Part shown: positions 1 to 15,130 of the stretch, in pieces | Layout of the letters: each line of letters starts with the position of its first letter | Numbering within the stretch: the first letter of the stretch is position 1 | Origin: Opisthocomus hoazin | Taxonomy: Eukaryota > Chordata > Aves > Opisthocomiformes > Opisthocomidae | Reading direction: 5' to 3' | NCBI RefSeq assembly: GCF_030867145.1 | Contig: NC_134420.1 | Coordinates: forward strand, 9,505,323 to 9,569,322 | Length of the DNA stretch: 64,000 nt | Position numbers and translations under genes: made by a program | Notes under the pieces: model-generated | What the model was told of the DNA's origin: nothing | The model's database searches: none | What the model saw: only the letters and a program-made list of their open reading frames with translations

Positions 1-3000
1 CAAATTTGATGAGAAAGATCTGTGAACAGTTTTGAAAATGAATTTTGTCAGGTCATATTTAGTCAACAGCTCTCTATTTCAATTGTGAAGATTAATGGTT
101 TTTTCCATGAAACTAATGCCAAAACTTTGACTTACTGGAAATAAAACATTAGTTTAAAGAGCTACTCATTATCATTTGTTTTATAGTAAAAAATAAATTT
201 CACGAATTAAGATATAAACCGTTTTGTCACATAACAGTATGCTGGAGAAGACACGGAAGGTGACCTGTGTACAAATAGTTCATCCATCGTTGCCAAGTTC
301 CCAACTACTGTAACACTTGTACAGTTTACACAGAAAGAGAGAAATTTCACCTGCTCAGACTGTTGACTTAGGTTAGCTTTCCTCTGTAAAATAGAAATTA
401 TAATGCATACCTTCCGAAAGTGTGGTGATGACTGACTGTCATTTTCATTATCCATGGTGTGCAGAACCCTCCGCTGTATGTTAACGCCCGCTGGCCTAAT
501 ATCAGCACTAGCCTGGATGCACACTCAGTGAGATCTTCTGGGACACGACACCTCTGTGCATGTGAGTAGAGATATCTTATCTGCATAGAAGTTGTCAGAA
601 AAAATCCTGGCATAGGGCAAAGAGGTTGTAACTACAAAGCAATGAGGGTTTCTTGGAAGTACCTCTGCACCTTCAGCATATATTGCTGCTTATGTGAAAG
701 ACACTAACGATAGATCCTAAGGTCAGCTTCTTGCCTGCAAAGACTTTATTCCCACAAGAAAGCAGCAAAACTTGGAAGGTTCCAAGCACTTCTGGGAACT
801 GATGAATGGAAATGGATGGTATCCAGCATCTTGCAGGATAAATTCACGTTTGTTCAAAATCAAAATAAAAATCTTACTTTAGCATTGAAAATATGTATTA
901 AATATCTAAATGAGACAAGAAAAAGAAAAGATAAAATGATTTTATATATATGTATAATTATATTAACTGTCAATACTGGAGTATCAAAAAATCATAGCAA
1001 GAATTCTTGCAAATTTGCAAATCCTTAACTTAAAATTCTCCTTTATTTCTCAGGAAATGCTGTAGACAGCAGTTGTTTTCCTGTCATACATTCAGTAGGC
1101 TATATCTCATTTTATATTGTATATAAGGTTTTATTCTCTTTTTTTGATTTGTGACATAGTGTTTTGGTCAATTTTGCTCTCAGGTCAGATTATTTTTTTA
1201 GACTTTTTTTCTTCCTACAAAATATTTAGACTTGTTCTTCACCTATAGAGATCTGGAACTGGTATTCTTGGCTTTAGGGATGCTCTAAAATGGCAATGCT
1301 GGGAAAGCACTGGCAGATAGTGCCTTTACAAGTGAGGACAGATGCTTCGTAAAGGCTGAAAAAAAAAATCTGCAGAATTCCTAATCCTCAGTGGGTTTAA
1401 TGCTCCCCACTGTTCCTAAAATACCAATACTTTGATGTGTGTCCCATTTCCTGGATTCACTAGCACTGTGAATTTTGGGATCTCTGCAGACCATTTAAGT
1501 TTTCACTTCTGAATATGCATCCTAAATATTTAGAAGTACTGTTATTTTCTGAAGCAACTACCAGTGAAAATGTTGTTCAAGTAAACATAACTCAGATCAC
1601 ATGTAAATAATCTGCAATGTATTTCCTCTGTAAAAGCTGATTTCTCCAAAGTTCCTAATTTTGGTCATGATTTTGGGAACCTTGATTTTGGTTCTACAAT
1701 AGGAAATATTTTGAAAAGTTGTGATTTTGCAGAGGACAGAAGACTGATTTCAGAAAATGATACATACTCCTTTTAGAAAAAAAATGTATTTTCAATTTGA
1801 CCCCACTTGGCTACTTAAAAATGGAAGTATTCAAAGTTTCTAGTTACCACAGATGAGCGGGCATACATAAACCCCTGTGGATTCTTAAGCTGACTGCCTC
1901 TTGTTCCATGTCCAAAAGTGCTCAGTTTGCAAACAGGAATCTCATCTTTACTGCCAGCTTTCCGAGCTCATTTGGATCTTGATATTTACAAGGGAGACTT
2001 TTCCTGCTTTTCATGTTATCACAGACAATAATTGTTCAGGTACATTTGTGAGAGCTCATCACCTTCACTTCAACCTCTCCAAAATTCAGGAATGCACTTC
2101 AGCAAATCCATTCTTTCTAAGCAGTGTGTAAACTACACGCATATTCGTCAGTTTTCTGAATGAGAGTGTTTTCTTATAGATGATACAGCTGGAACCTACA
2201 ATATTCTTATTGTCATGCAGCACAAGAAAGAATTATATCCAATCTTCTCAGGGTTAACTCTTCTAGGAATAAAATACTAAAATAAAATAAAATAAAATAA
2301 AATAAAATAAAATAAAATAAAATAAAATCATAAATAACCAAAGGAACTATATTGCTTAGAAATAAAGTTGCTAGAAGGAACACGTTCCTTGAACAAGCAG
2401 TTTTACATTGCCATTTTTGAAAGTCAGGTTGGACTTGATAAGTTGAATAAAAAAAGAGTAGTTACCTGAATGCAGACATTACAAAACTGGGAGTTTTAAA
2501 GAGACTGCCTCAGGGAGAGAGTAAGATTTTGTTAAATTACATTTGATGTTGTAATAGCCTGAGCAGTAGTGAGTGACACTGTTGTTAGGACACTGGCACT
2601 GCTGGACACAGTGCACAGTTAAACCGCATCTGTGCTGTGTGTGAGGGAGAGATCTAGTGCCTGGCCCATGGAGAAGGCGGTTACAGTCAGGGAAGACACT
2701 GTTTACATTTCAGAAGTCTGCATATTTTTGCAAAAATAACTACCATCATCTGATGCCAGCTCCACAGCATACGCAGTGATTCACCACCTGATTACAGCAA
2801 AGTTTTTTAAGATCCACAATTCCACCCCTTTAAAGAGTACCAGTACTCAGACTTAAGGGAAGTCAAGGTATTGTGTGTCCAAGGGATATTGTACTGAGCA
2901 CATGCTTCAGTTCTTAATTCAGTAAAATCTCCCTTGTTGAAGCTGCTCAATATTGCCACAGGATTTCCAGTCTGCTAGTAAAGTTCAGAGCTGTTATCCC

Positions 3001-6000
3001 AGCAGACCGTTCCGGCTTGCTACATGACATAGAAAATATTTCTTGTAACTGATTAGCAATAGATTGTTTTTATAACGGAGGGTTTCTGTACACATGCCCT
3101 CCTCCAGTATCTCTTCCCTATTCCCAGGACACAGACACCAACTCAGTAGTCACAGGCTACTATATTACATCAGAGAGCCTCATTAAATCACTGTAGACAC
3201 AATTATCTTTTGTATCCATCAAACCATGAAAGGTTACCTGAGTTACTAAAAAATTCCAGGCGTGTCTTCCTAATAAACAACAGTATAGTGATTAATTGCT
3301 AAAAGAATCTGGTGCTTTTGGAGTAGCTTTTATTTGGAAAGTTTAACATACTCGTTCACCAGGCAACTGAACTCTCCACTTCTCACTTTCTCAGGTCACC
3401 TGCAAGTATGAAAGATTTATGTGAGCAAGAAATATTGTTACTTTTTAACATGGCGATGTTTTTTTAAGCAACATATCTCAGATAGAGATTTAGCCCCATG
3501 ATGCATACAAAGAAAGAGACTTTGCCTTGAGAGGATTTGGTATGAACTGGGTCACAAAGGCAATTAAAAGTCGTAAACCAGATGTATTATGTCTGTTCTA
3601 TCCTTTTCATTTGTGTCAACGGGTGAAATCGTAGCATGGTACGCCCTGGCTCATTTTGTCATTCTAAAGCTAGAAATGATGTAAACAAAAAAGCAGCGCT
3701 CTCTGTGAAAGACAGTCATTTTATTCCACTTAAATCGATACATTCGAAGCTGAAAACGCATGTGTATTTTGTTAAAGATTCTGATTCTATAAAGTGCATT
3801 CCATAGTCTGAATTGGCTTAAATTGTGATTAATTTGTTTTCTTCTATATCCCATAGTATCTATACATAGGATGAAACATATATAAATAAATCACACCATT
3901 AACACTGTGTTTTCATTCACCAGTGGAATCCTTCATAAGAATTACCGGTTCATTTTAAATACGCACTTTTACCTTCATGCTACTGAGCTGGGCTGAATAC
4001 GCTTTCTGCTTCCATGGAAGACCAATTTAAACAAAGTGAAATAAGTAAATCATGTATGTGGTTGCTCAGTAAGGAGTTACTCAAGTTAATTATATTTCTG
4101 TTGGTTTTGGCAAATAACTAATGCTACAATATTTACTTTAATAAGCTGAAGTAAGGTCTGAGCCTCTTTAAAATCACACTCTGTAGACTGCAAAAACTGT
4201 AAACACTGCAGAATGAGGATTCCACTTGAAAATACATTCGTTACTAATTTTCCCAACTTCCTGTGAATGGGGGAGGATTTGCTGTTCTCAGTAAGGTGTC
4301 TTCATAGGTAACTGCTGGGAAAACCATTGCAATAACATGGTGGCACTGAGCAGCTGGTGCTGTGGCACCACTCCTAAATAAATGCTGTCTTTGAGAGCCC
4401 ACCCATCGGGGGAGACTGAAAGTCTCTTTGCCCACTTTGCTACCTGACAGCACGGAGATCACTACCTAGTAAGTTCACAAAAATACCTACCTTACATGTC
4501 TCCTTCTCTGCTCTAGTCCCAAAGAGCCACTGTATCTGGCTGCCCAAGAGGTCTCCAGAAGTGTAAGATGCTGTGGCACAGAGGCGTTACCCTCATTCCT
4601 TCAGGTTTCCTATGCTCCCCGTGACACCAGCCCCTGAGGCAGAACTAATCAAAATGGGTAGAGATGTCCATGACATCAGCTCAAAATGTTCACCTCCATT
4701 AACCACACAATTCTTTCTTCAGCTTGCACTGTTTGGGTCATATTTGTGCTCTCATCTTCACCTGCGGGACCTTCAGACTCATGCCTGATACAGTTATATC
4801 TGCATTTGGGGAGGGAAAGGGGGGAGTGCCATATGTTGTCCTTAAACAGCTTACTTTCCATAGTCAGACAGAAATGTGCCTGCAATTTGCTTTATACTGC
4901 CAATACTTTTTGTGAGAGGAAATTGTTGGGGCACTGGAAGTTATTTATTTTCCACTGTATTTTAATAGGTTATTTCCTGTTTTTCTTCCTGTTCCTTTGC
5001 TCTGTCTAATTTGGCAGATTGATTTTCTTCTTGCACTTTCCTTCCTTTTAGTTTGATCTCCCAGTCCTACTCACCATCTACTTGTCCAAATCTTCTGGAC
5101 ATCAGCTGAATCCTAGAAAGAAGAGCTGGCCAAAGGTTTCAACGTTTAAAATGCAGATAATGCTTTTCAGCTAATTTAAACCCTCAGGCTTGCCGTAAGA
5201 GTTACATCCAAATCTAGAAAACAGTCATTTGCTCTGTGATTTTTTTTTTATATATATTTTTCCTTTTATTTTCCCCAAACTTATACAACCCCCTCGTTAT
5301 CTTGTTCCTGCTCCCACTAAAGTCAGAGTTAGATTGGCCCAATTCCTCTACATTCTATTTTAGGTATTAACATGTTCCCAAAGACCCAGGTGCCTCAGCA
5401 CTTTTTTAGCATTTAGACTGGGACTGGTAGAGGGCAAAAGAACAGGGAAATAACACAACATTCCTGGTACCACCTGACGAGTGTTGAGCAAAACAGGACA
5501 CATGTTTGGGTGACGTAAGCTTTCTTGGCCTAGACCTTTATTGCTGAACACATTCACTTTCCTTGTCTGTTAATCTCAGTAAAGTGTGTTAAATGTTAAA
5601 AACATTTACTTAAAGGTGAGTACAATATTCAGTTTTGGCTTCCAGCTCCATCTCTGTTCTGTACTGCATATTTTATTGTTGTGTTAGGAACTGAAAATTG
5701 CTCATTGCATGACAAAAATTAACCAGATTTCTCTGAAGGTGAATTTTCCAATCTGCTAGCTCCCAAATTTCTAGTGAAATGCACTATGCTTCAGGAAACG
5801 AGTCCCTCTACAGTTATGTGCCCCTCTAGACTGAGATAAATTGAACAACATTAGATGCATCTATACCTTGGGAAAAGAGATCATTAAGTTCAACTCACAG
5901 AGAAGGAGCCCCAAGGGATCTTGGGCTTATTCAGGCTAGCCAAAGACCACAGCCAGCACAGCAAAAATTCCAAAATTTGACATATTTAAGCCATTAATTT

Positions 6001-9000
6001 GAATTGCCAAATAGTCTTTAGATGTATTGTTAGAGAGCCCTGAAGTGGAATTGCTCAGTGGTTAATTTTACTCATCAGCTGCATCAACACATGTTCAAGA
6101 AAGCCAGGAGTGTTGTGTTCTTCCTGCAGCATTTTATGATTTCTCTCTTAAGAAAAAACAATTGGATTTTTATTTATTTTTAACAAAGACATTACGTTTC
6201 TCATAACTCTTCAAATAACAAAACTATTACAGAACACTGTTGATTCAGTTCACTAGCACATAAAACAATTGGAGAAAAGAGCCTTACCCAAATGTCATCA
6301 TTACAAAACCCAAATGAGGAAAACTCATTTATTTTAATTAAATATTTAGTAGTAACTGTGCACAAGCCATCAAAACTGGAGAGGGAAACTCCTAACATTG
6401 CTTCCCTAATCAGTTTCTAAAATATTATCTAAGTTTCAGCATTTGTTAACTAAGCACAAATTTGATAGCATTGAGGGGAAGCAATACACTCAAAACAGAT
6501 TACAGAGACAAGAATATGCTGATACTAAAGACAGTGAAAAAATATTTTTTATGCCAAGAAAGAAAAAACCTTGGGGTATGACCTGGAAATTTGAACACTC
6601 GAAGAACAAGGGTTCAGCACTTTTTATTTTTCATCTTTGGCACACTCCGTTCACTCCAATTTACTGCTCATGCGTTTGGACACAGATTCAACTGTCTCCT
6701 GTATCCAAGGATAATGACCTACCACTGCAGTGATTTAGTAAACCTCAACTCTGTGCAGCCACTCAATCAGTGATGGGCTAATCCCTTAATGGCCATTTGT
6801 GTCTTTCCAATGCATCCTAAAGAGTTCTACAACACTTCGATTCTGCTGCACAGAATTATGTGCGTTTCTTCCACCCTCGTTATCTTATCAGGTAGCTAAT
6901 TCCCACAAATGATCATGCAGTTTCAAGTTTAAGATGAAATTGCAATCGAATCATAAATTTGTCACTCTCCAGACAGCTGCTAAGTCAGTAAAGTCTTGAT
7001 CAAGTGGGGATTAGTCACTGGACTGAACAATTAAGACCGGTGAGTGCATCTGGCCCTCTGTCAGAGACATGTTTATTGATAAAAAAAATAGTTTATGTAG
7101 AGGTTTAAAGTGTTATTAATTCTTAAGTGGGGCATAATCCTTTATCTAGTATATTGTGACACGTAGCTAACTATCCCACTAACATCTCGTTCTGCTCAAT
7201 TGACTATTTAAACAGAATTAATCTTTTGAAATAAGGATGACTGTGAGCCTTTATAAATTACCAGAGCAGAGTGCAGTGAGAGACGTCGTTCACAAAAAAT
7301 TGTTTGCTTCCGTGGCTTTTTTTTAATCTGTAAAGGGAAACAGCCTTTCAGATCATCACTTAGCTATGTTTTCATTAAAACGTTCATATGCATAAAGCAA
7401 TACATTTCCTACACAAGCAAAACATGTTTCCTGCAGAGAACTGACATAGAAGCACATCTCTGAGCCCTATTTTGAAAAAAATTAAGACACAATGGGATAC
7501 TGGAATACTATTTTGCACTGCTCGTTACATAATGGAAACAAATAAGGGAGATAAGCACTTCCCTCGAGTTAGTGACCTCTATCCAAAGCTGTCTTTACTA
7601 GAGATTTTTCCCATTGTCACGTATCCATGTTTTACCACAATCTATTTTTGTTAGTTTATTGCAGGAAACAGCAGATCACTGAAACATGAAATGTTACTAT
7701 TCCATGGATGTAAATTTTACACCTTTCATATTCTGAACATTGAGATAGTTTCTTAACTACAGGTACAGATGGACGGAAATTCTGGTACCTCTATAGTTCT
7801 TCAGTTACGGAGTTTTCACTGTGTTGACAAACAGCTGTGAAGGACTCAGCACAGACTAAGGGCCTCTTTTCAGGCACGTTACTAACAGCAGCAACTTGTG
7901 TTCATCTTTGTTCTGACTGAGACTTCAACTAGTAAATTAAAACTAAGTGATTTAAGGTATAATTCACTAATGATACCATGACTGTGTGATGTCTTGTTAC
8001 CTGGCAGCTTCAGTGCCCGCCAGATCTGTAGCAGGTAATCATTGACCAACCTCTTCCAGTGCCACCAGTATCAGTTTTTCTGATGTATCTGGTGTAATGC
8101 AAAAAACTGGCATTCCTGTATCTGAAGAAAAAAATGTGACTTGCTTGCCTGATGGAAATCTCCGTGTTGTACTTGCTTGTTATGAAAATGATTCACTGGA
8201 ACTACACCAGCCAAAGGACAAAATTGAACTTGCATTTTCTGCAGCCCAAATGCTCTCACTCCATAGTGCTGAGCACAAGACTTCTTTTTTAAGCAGATCT
8301 GTGCCCTTCAATCCTTTACTTTTCTCACAAGATATTGAAACAAAACATTCAGTTTGGGATTGGAGAGAAATATTTAATTCAACTTGAAACAGCAGTTTTC
8401 AGCATTTTGTTTCCACAAATAAGATTAAATATAAATTTGGCCCAATGAAACTGAAATTTGGGACAGATACTTACGTTTGGCTGCCCATCTGAAAAATCAA
8501 TTCATATCCTTAATTAACTCAGCAATGTGCTTTCTACCACAAGGTTTCTGAGTTCAGAGCCACGTCAATAGAGTAACAATGCACTAACTCCACACAAGAA
8601 ATTAAGATGAATTAACGTTATGGGGGAAGTTGGTATCTCCTTATAGTAACATAGCAATGGTATTTTCCCTTTTACAGTTACACTGAGCAGCATGAAATGC
8701 AATATCATATGCAATAAATAATCATAATGTTTAGCTATGTTAAATGTTCCCAGAGCTCAGCTGGAAGTAAAGGCATATACAATTTCAGCAGTGCATAATT
8801 ACATTTTGTATCTTTAAAACACTCTTTATCCATCACTTATTACTGACTCCGTGACTGGTGCAGACTCTAAATAAAGTGTAGAAATTAAACCAAGTATGGT
8901 TGAAAAAGTTCTCAAGAAACAATTTACCCAGACAGGTACTTCTACCTGTGGTATAAATATTGGCTGAATTTAGCACTGGGGTCTGGTGGAAAATTTCAAG

Positions 9001-9115
9001 TCTAAATTAAAGATCTTCTGGTTCTTGAGCAGAAAACCTCAAAAGAGTCCCAGCCATTTCACAGACATAACATTTCTACAGCCCATCTCGCACAAGGAGG
9101 CCTCAAACTCTGATT
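1..9115. other. Intergenic region downstream of WT1, part 1
   Basis: AT-rich unique DNA with one pentanucleotide repeat (2278-2328). No open frame exceeds 110 codons and none has a recognisable domain. The stretch about 3540-3950 and another at 7020-7330 look unusually free of low-complexity drift and could be conserved non-coding elements, which needs an alignment to decide. Confidence 0.7.
2278..2328. repeat. (TAAAA)n pentanucleotide microsatellite
   Basis: About ten perfect TAAAA units run without interruption, preceded by AATAAAATAC. Confidence 0.95.
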
Positions 9116-9260
9116 TCATAGAATCATAGAATGAATCATAGAATGCTTTGGGCTGGAAGGGACCTTTAGAGGTCATCTAGCCCAACGTCCCTGCAGTGAG
9201 CAGGGACATCTTCGACTAGAGCAGGTTGCTCAGAGCCCCGTCCAACCTGGCCTTTCAATG
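9116..9260 (-). mobile_element. CR1 LINE 3' end fragment
   Basis: The plus strand starts TCATAGAATCATAGAATG, with an extra repeat of the octamer, followed by GGCTGGAAGGGACCTTTAGA and CTGCAGTGAGCAGGGACATC. These are classic features of an avian CR1 3' end read in reverse. About 145 bp remain. It lies in the intergenic region downstream of WT1. Confidence 0.93.
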
Positions 9261-12200
9261 ACTCGCTCATGCAAGCCGAAGTTACGCCCTCAGACACGCC
9301 TTTTGCAGAATGCCTGAAGAGCTGAATTCACACCCAGCTACAGGCTCCAGCACACAGGAGGGGGAGTTTTAGTCCCTGTTCAGTCAAAGGTAACAACTGC
9401 CACGGGCAGCAGCGTGCCAAGGTGGCCGAGTCCCTCGGGACAGCTCCTTGTTCGGGCTTTGCTCAGTGCAGCATTAGCATTGGTGGTTGGTTAGGTGGGC
9501 GTTTGGGGCTGGGCCCCATACACCTGCTGAAGCTGGAATGTTTTTGCTTGTATTCACTACGGCAAATTCTCCCTCAGTATCACACCCTATGTTCTTTGTC
9601 AAATCACAGCTGAAGGGCCTCCTGCTCAAGGAACTCAGCCCAAATTCTTCTGACAACCAGGCTGGATTAGGGTGATTCACTTCATGAAGAAGACAGAACA
9701 TGCCCTACACTAGCCATTGCTTTTGCATGCTGCTCAGAAGCGTAATTTTGTAAATGCTCTAAAATCCTTCTTTCATGGGTCACAGTCATTTCATTTTGTC
9801 CTTGCCTGTGGCTGATTAATGCAAATTAAATTTCATGCCAGTCAGCTCAAGCAATCTGCACAGTGTACAGAAATCCAGAGTTTCCACTAGAAGGCAAAAT
9901 TGTTTTCACCAGTTACTAATGTTTTCAGAAAATGTCAGAACTCTAAATGCACTGATATCAAAGAGAAGAATTAAAAAATTCAATCACAATAATCCTTGAT
10001 TTAAAAGTACCATTGAAAAATCCAGCTGGGTTACTTAAAGTTTTTTTTCTGAGTTTAGTATACATCTGAGTAAAAACATTTAAAATCTAAAAAAACCCTG
10101 CCTTTAAGGACGGATCTCTGCAAAAAGAGCCAGGAATGTACTAAGCTATTTCCAGCAAATTGCCAAGTTAAACAACACACAATGACAAAATTTCCCCTGA
10201 CCAAAAACAATGTTATACATTTCATGACTACTCACTACATTGCTCCTAAAGTGAGTTCACGTTTTGGGCCAGTATTTCAACTGGGTCTCAAGATTAGCTC
10301 ATCCCTATCTTCTAACACTAAATACTCCTTCCAGCCAGAGAGGAGAAGTTAAAAAAGAGCACAAAAAAGCCAACAACCTAATAATCAAAAAACAACCCTG
10401 CCCAAGGTTTCTCTGTCACCTGAAATTTTATTCTACTTGAATAATATCCAGATCTTATAGTGATAAATGCTGAATCGTGTATCAGTGTATCAGAGGTACT
10501 GGAATCCAGCTGAACTGCATGATATGCAGAAGACAATCCCAATACACAGAACTTCCTGTAGCCTTGCTATCAATGTGACAGAACATCCTCTAACCATACA
10601 CTCCTGTGGAATAACTAAGACGCTGAATTTGGAATAATCAGTGGGTTTTGAACCTAATCCAGCAATTGTTGGTCAGGTAGAAGTCTTACTCCTGTTAACT
10701 TCAGCAGCATTCTAAGCAAGAGTCTAAGACTGCAGATTCAGCAGAGGCTTTTGCTATGAGAAGTGCATGAAATTACATTACATCTATTAACAAGGGAGAT
10801 TGATGTTTCAACTGGCTGGTCTCAAAATTCATAGTTAATTGTGAAATTCAGAGTCTTTAGTGTTTTTTGGTTCCCTGTAGTAGCCAGTTCCAATAAATAC
10901 TCTGGTACCATTAGAAATTACATTGCTTAAGTCTCTACTAAACAAAACGTTTCAAGATGTAAACCTTTAAAAAGAGCAGTGTGTGTTTGGCTGAGGCCAC
11001 CCCCCAAAAATTGGTTTGGGTAAACCAAATTTTTTATATGATTTTGGATATATAGACTGTACAAAACTTTGTAATCTAATTACCTGAAACAAAATAGCAC
11101 ATCAAAGGAAAAAAGGTGAACTCTAGAGGCTCTTCACTAAGACAAATTCACTTTTTTTTCTCTGACATTTTTTAATGAGGAATTTTAGCCCTCTCTGAAA
11201 TGCTCAAGAAATTATTTGTTCTCTAGGCAAATGTCACCTATCTATCTATTAGGTTTTAAAAGTTGTGGCTCTAAAGCAAGTATCGCTGAACAGCTAAATA
11301 ACATGACCAAGGTATCGGCTGCTTCGTGTTTGTCATTGTGAGTATGGAATATTCTCCTGTCAGCTGACTGGCTAAAACTGAACCCAAGCTCATAATAAAA
11401 AGTTTGGCTGGATGATCAGTGATTGCTGTGAACGGACCCTGGGGACTTGAGTCCAGCTTCCAGCGGCTGCGTTCTCCACACACACAGCCACAAAGCAGGA
11501 CAGTCAGAGACTGGGAGGGCAGGAAGAGCGACCTGTGACCTCCCCGCAGAGTGCAAGTCCAGGACTCTCCAGTTTGGATCTGAAGTCCGGTGGTAAAGGC
11601 CTGAAGTGAAAAGTATACGGCTACTGCCTAGTGTCTCTGTGCTGCGCAGCTAAAAGCAAGGCTCTGTCATCTGCAGCAGGAATACTTCCCCATCAGTGCA
11701 CTCCTTCATTTTTTGCCTTTAATAGTTAATGATTTGTTAAGCAGACAATGGAAATGTCTTCAGTGTTTGATTCAGCTTTAGGAAAAAAGTGAGATTTTGA
11801 AAGACTTAACTACTAGACCTGTGTGAGGTAGATAAAAACTAAAGGGTTAAAAAAACTAAACATGGGCAGCCATCAAGCAGCAGAGAGTAGCAAACATACT
11901 GGACACAAACAGGTGATAAAAGGTGATAAGAGAGATGAGAAAATTAAGAAAATAAAGAACACTGTTATAAAGATTTATAGATCAGCTAAAGCAGAGCAAA
12001 ATAAATGATAACAAACACTGATAAAAAAGAAATGGGGCATCGGCCATATAAACACGCAGGAAACTTCAATGCTTCTGTATAGTACTATGACACTGCTTTG
12101 TTTACACCAGCATTGACCTTTTGCTCCCAAAGAAGTTTATTAACCATCTTGGTCTTTCTTTGTGTTGCTTTACTCATCAAGAGAAAGTTGTACAGGGTTG

Positions 12201-14010
12201 ATTCTGATGAATGGCTTTTTCAGAAAGTCAAGTTATCCTTGACTAGACGCAGATGGCCTAGTAAAAAATGAATGCTGCCAGCAGACATTGTCTTTATCAG
12301 TAGTAAAAGTTCAGCAGGGACTAGACTTCCTCATCTCTGGCCAAAGAAACCCAGCCTTCTGTTTCAGCACCATATCACATATTGTCCTAATGAATTCTTG
12401 TAACACACTGCAGCCCAGATAAATATGCTTATATTAATGTTTTTTGGCAGTCTGGGGCATGGTACAGAATTGACACAAGTGTGTGGATTCTGCTTGCAGC
12501 AGACACTAGGAATTTCTGCCACTTAGCAATATTAGACTGTTGTGAGGTTCTTTGTCCTGTGTGATGACCTTCAGTATTGCAAACTGCAGTTTGTCTGCCC
12601 CAGAATGGCTTCACAGCAGAGAAGCTGTAGCACGCCACGCTGCGTCCTGCGGCTCAGAGCAGGGTGAGGAAGCAGCTTGGTTCCTAGAGAGTTTCATTCA
12701 TTCCTCAGCAGTATCAAAACAAACTTGAGATTTGTATTTCAGACGGTCCAGTGGACTTTCACCAGGGCAATATCCATTGCAGGCAATTTAAAACCTGCTG
12801 CCATGTGACATTTCCTTTCTTTGATTCTCTATTAATTTTTCCTTCTAGATTACAGAAACTCGCGTCTCCGCACTACTGAGGTAACAAGCAGCAAGTGATT
12901 TACGGCACACCTCTCTTCAGAGCATCAAGCACCATCCTAGGCAGCCTCAAAGACAGTAGAGGCTTGGCCTTTGAAGAGTGCCCTGGGAAACCAGACTTTT
13001 AAAACTCTGTAATTCTCAACAGCTACCCAGATCCACTTCGACAAATGCAGTAATTACAATAGCAGCACAACACCGTACTGAGGCTACTGAACTACATTTT
13101 GCGTTGTACTTCATGGTAGTCTTCAGCTCTGACTGCTGCTTTGTAAGGCCTGCAGCTTTCTGTTGCAAGTTCGGAAACCCCTGCAGCTGCAGTGGACGCT
13201 TGGCTGCGTTGGGTTCCCAGAAACGAACGCAGGCAAACCCCTGGGCTGGGCCGTCTAGTGGCCGAGAGGGAGACAGCTCTCCTGCTCCAAGCACGGGTCT
13301 TGGCTGCGCTGGACTGCTCACCGTACAGTAGCTAAAAACCTCTTTCTTTGCCTTCACAATGCACCCTTACTGTAACTTCACCTAAAAACCTCAGCAGTAC
13401 AGTGAAAAATGTCAGAGACCTTCCTGAGAGGAAACATCAAGCAGACGTGATTACTGTACGAGTAGAGCACGTGCACAAGGACACACCATTTCCCAAGGAA
13501 CTCTGGGGCAGGATTTTTTCTGGGCAGTGAGGTTACTTTGTTTTTGTAGTTCTGTTTTTCAACATTTCATTCAAATGAATGGGAGTTCTGGGGCATGACT
13601 CAGAGGAGAATGAGCCACAAAAAGAAACAGCCTGAGAATAAATACAGTTGTATTTCTCTCCTGCACCTCCATACTGAAGTGCCTCAGTGCCCTGTCTTTT
13701 TTGGTAACCTCCTCGCACCAAAAGGGCATTTTTGGTGCTGGGGAAGGGCAGCTGGTCATTCAAGCCAGGATGATCAGCCAGGTCTTTCCATCACTACTCA
13801 GCCTACTTCTGCAGATTAAGATCTTGGTTCTGCCAGAGTTCATCAGAACATATCTAGCCTGTTTGACATAAAAAACAGTGACGCTGTTAAATTATACCTA
13901 TGGGCTAGGCATTTGGTCGTCAGGAATTGAAAAGCCCTGCCTGGGACCACACTTTCTCATTCAAGATTTGCAGTGCCTTTAAACGCTTGTCTCTTAAAGC
14001 CTTAACTGCA

Positions 14011-14076
14011 GCTTGCAACCTCTTCGGGGCAGAGTCTTCCTGCTGCTCAGTGTTCCTACAGCACCTAGCACAAGGT
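14011..14076 (+). repeat. Relic of an L2-type LINE/SINE 3' tail
   Basis: GCAACCTCTTCGGGGCAGAG followed by TACAGCACCTAGCACAAGG matches the pattern GTAAGCTCTTTGGGGCAGGG ... CAGCACCTAGCACA found at L2-like LINE ends and L2-tailed SINEs in amniotes. It is short and diverged. Confidence 0.5.
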
Positions 14077-14989
14077 CTGTCTATGTTGTGTGTGTCTTCT
14101 AGGAGAATATCATCTTTCAGACCATCCTCACTTCTCAGAGCCCTTCAAGGCATCAAAGCTACCTTTTTTAGCAGCAGAAGCTGGCATTTGTGTTCGGATT
14201 GCAGTCTATACTGAAAACTGCACTTTGTTGACTTGATGCTCTGGCTTACTTCCAGTGGTCATGCTGGTCTGGGTTCCCTCACCACTGTTGTTTAACAGCC
14301 TCACTGTGCTGGTGGAACCACACCTGCTTGTCAGCGCAGCGATGGCCAAACCAAGCGCTTAAAACTAGGCTTCATCATGCTGCAATTTGAAGCCACGGAA
14401 GTTCTGCCAGCTTTTTTTAATGGGAATCGACACAGGCTGTGCTAACAACACAAAAGTATGCAAAGCTTCACACAAGCAGAGAAGAACACAACCTTTGTAT
14501 ATTTTGTCTTTGTCTCACTTCAATCATAGTCTAGCCAACCCTGTTCTTGCCTATATTACAAGTAGTCTTCAATGAAAGATGAAAAAAAAAAGGGTTTTTT
14601 CTTTCTGTTTTTTCTTTTGGTGCCTCTTTCTGTGCTTTGCATTGGTAATTTCCATGAAGACAAGCTACTTGGGTAGCAGTTCTTCAAAAACCTGCTTTTG
14701 CAAGCCTGTCAGGGCGTCTCACTAGAGAAACCAAGGGCAGCGCTTAGGACCGGTGTACTGTGAGCACACCCATTGCTGCCTGCCAGGCTCACCTTGCTTC
14801 CCAGCTGTGCTGGCGGTTTCCCTTCTCCCCTCGCAGGGCGCTGCCGATAGCCCTGGCAAGTCTCCCCCGAACGGCAAGAGCCACTCCGCTCCTCTGCTGA
14901 GCAACCGGGGCTCAGAGCACTCTCCGAGGCTATCGGCCCACCGAGCCTGTCCTCCGCGTTTATCACAGCTCTACCCCCGGTTTTGTCAC

Positions 14990-15130
14990 TGTATCCTTCA
15001 ATCCCCTCTCTCCCCATAAAAGTGTCTAGCTGTCTCTTAAACTCACTTTACCATTTGCTTCTTTGACCTCACTTGGCAACTTATCCTTGTGTTTATTATT
15101 TGAGGTGGAATAGTTCTGGCTACATTCCTG
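14990..15130 (-). repeat. Possible ancient CR1 3' fragment
   Basis: GTCTCTTAAACTCACTTTACC, TTTGCTTCTTTGACCTCACT and TGGCAACTTATCCTTGTGTT resemble the reverse of an old CR1 3' region (CTTAAACTCACTTAAC ... GCTTC ... TGGCAATTTATTCCA). The match is weak and made by eye. Confidence 0.35.
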
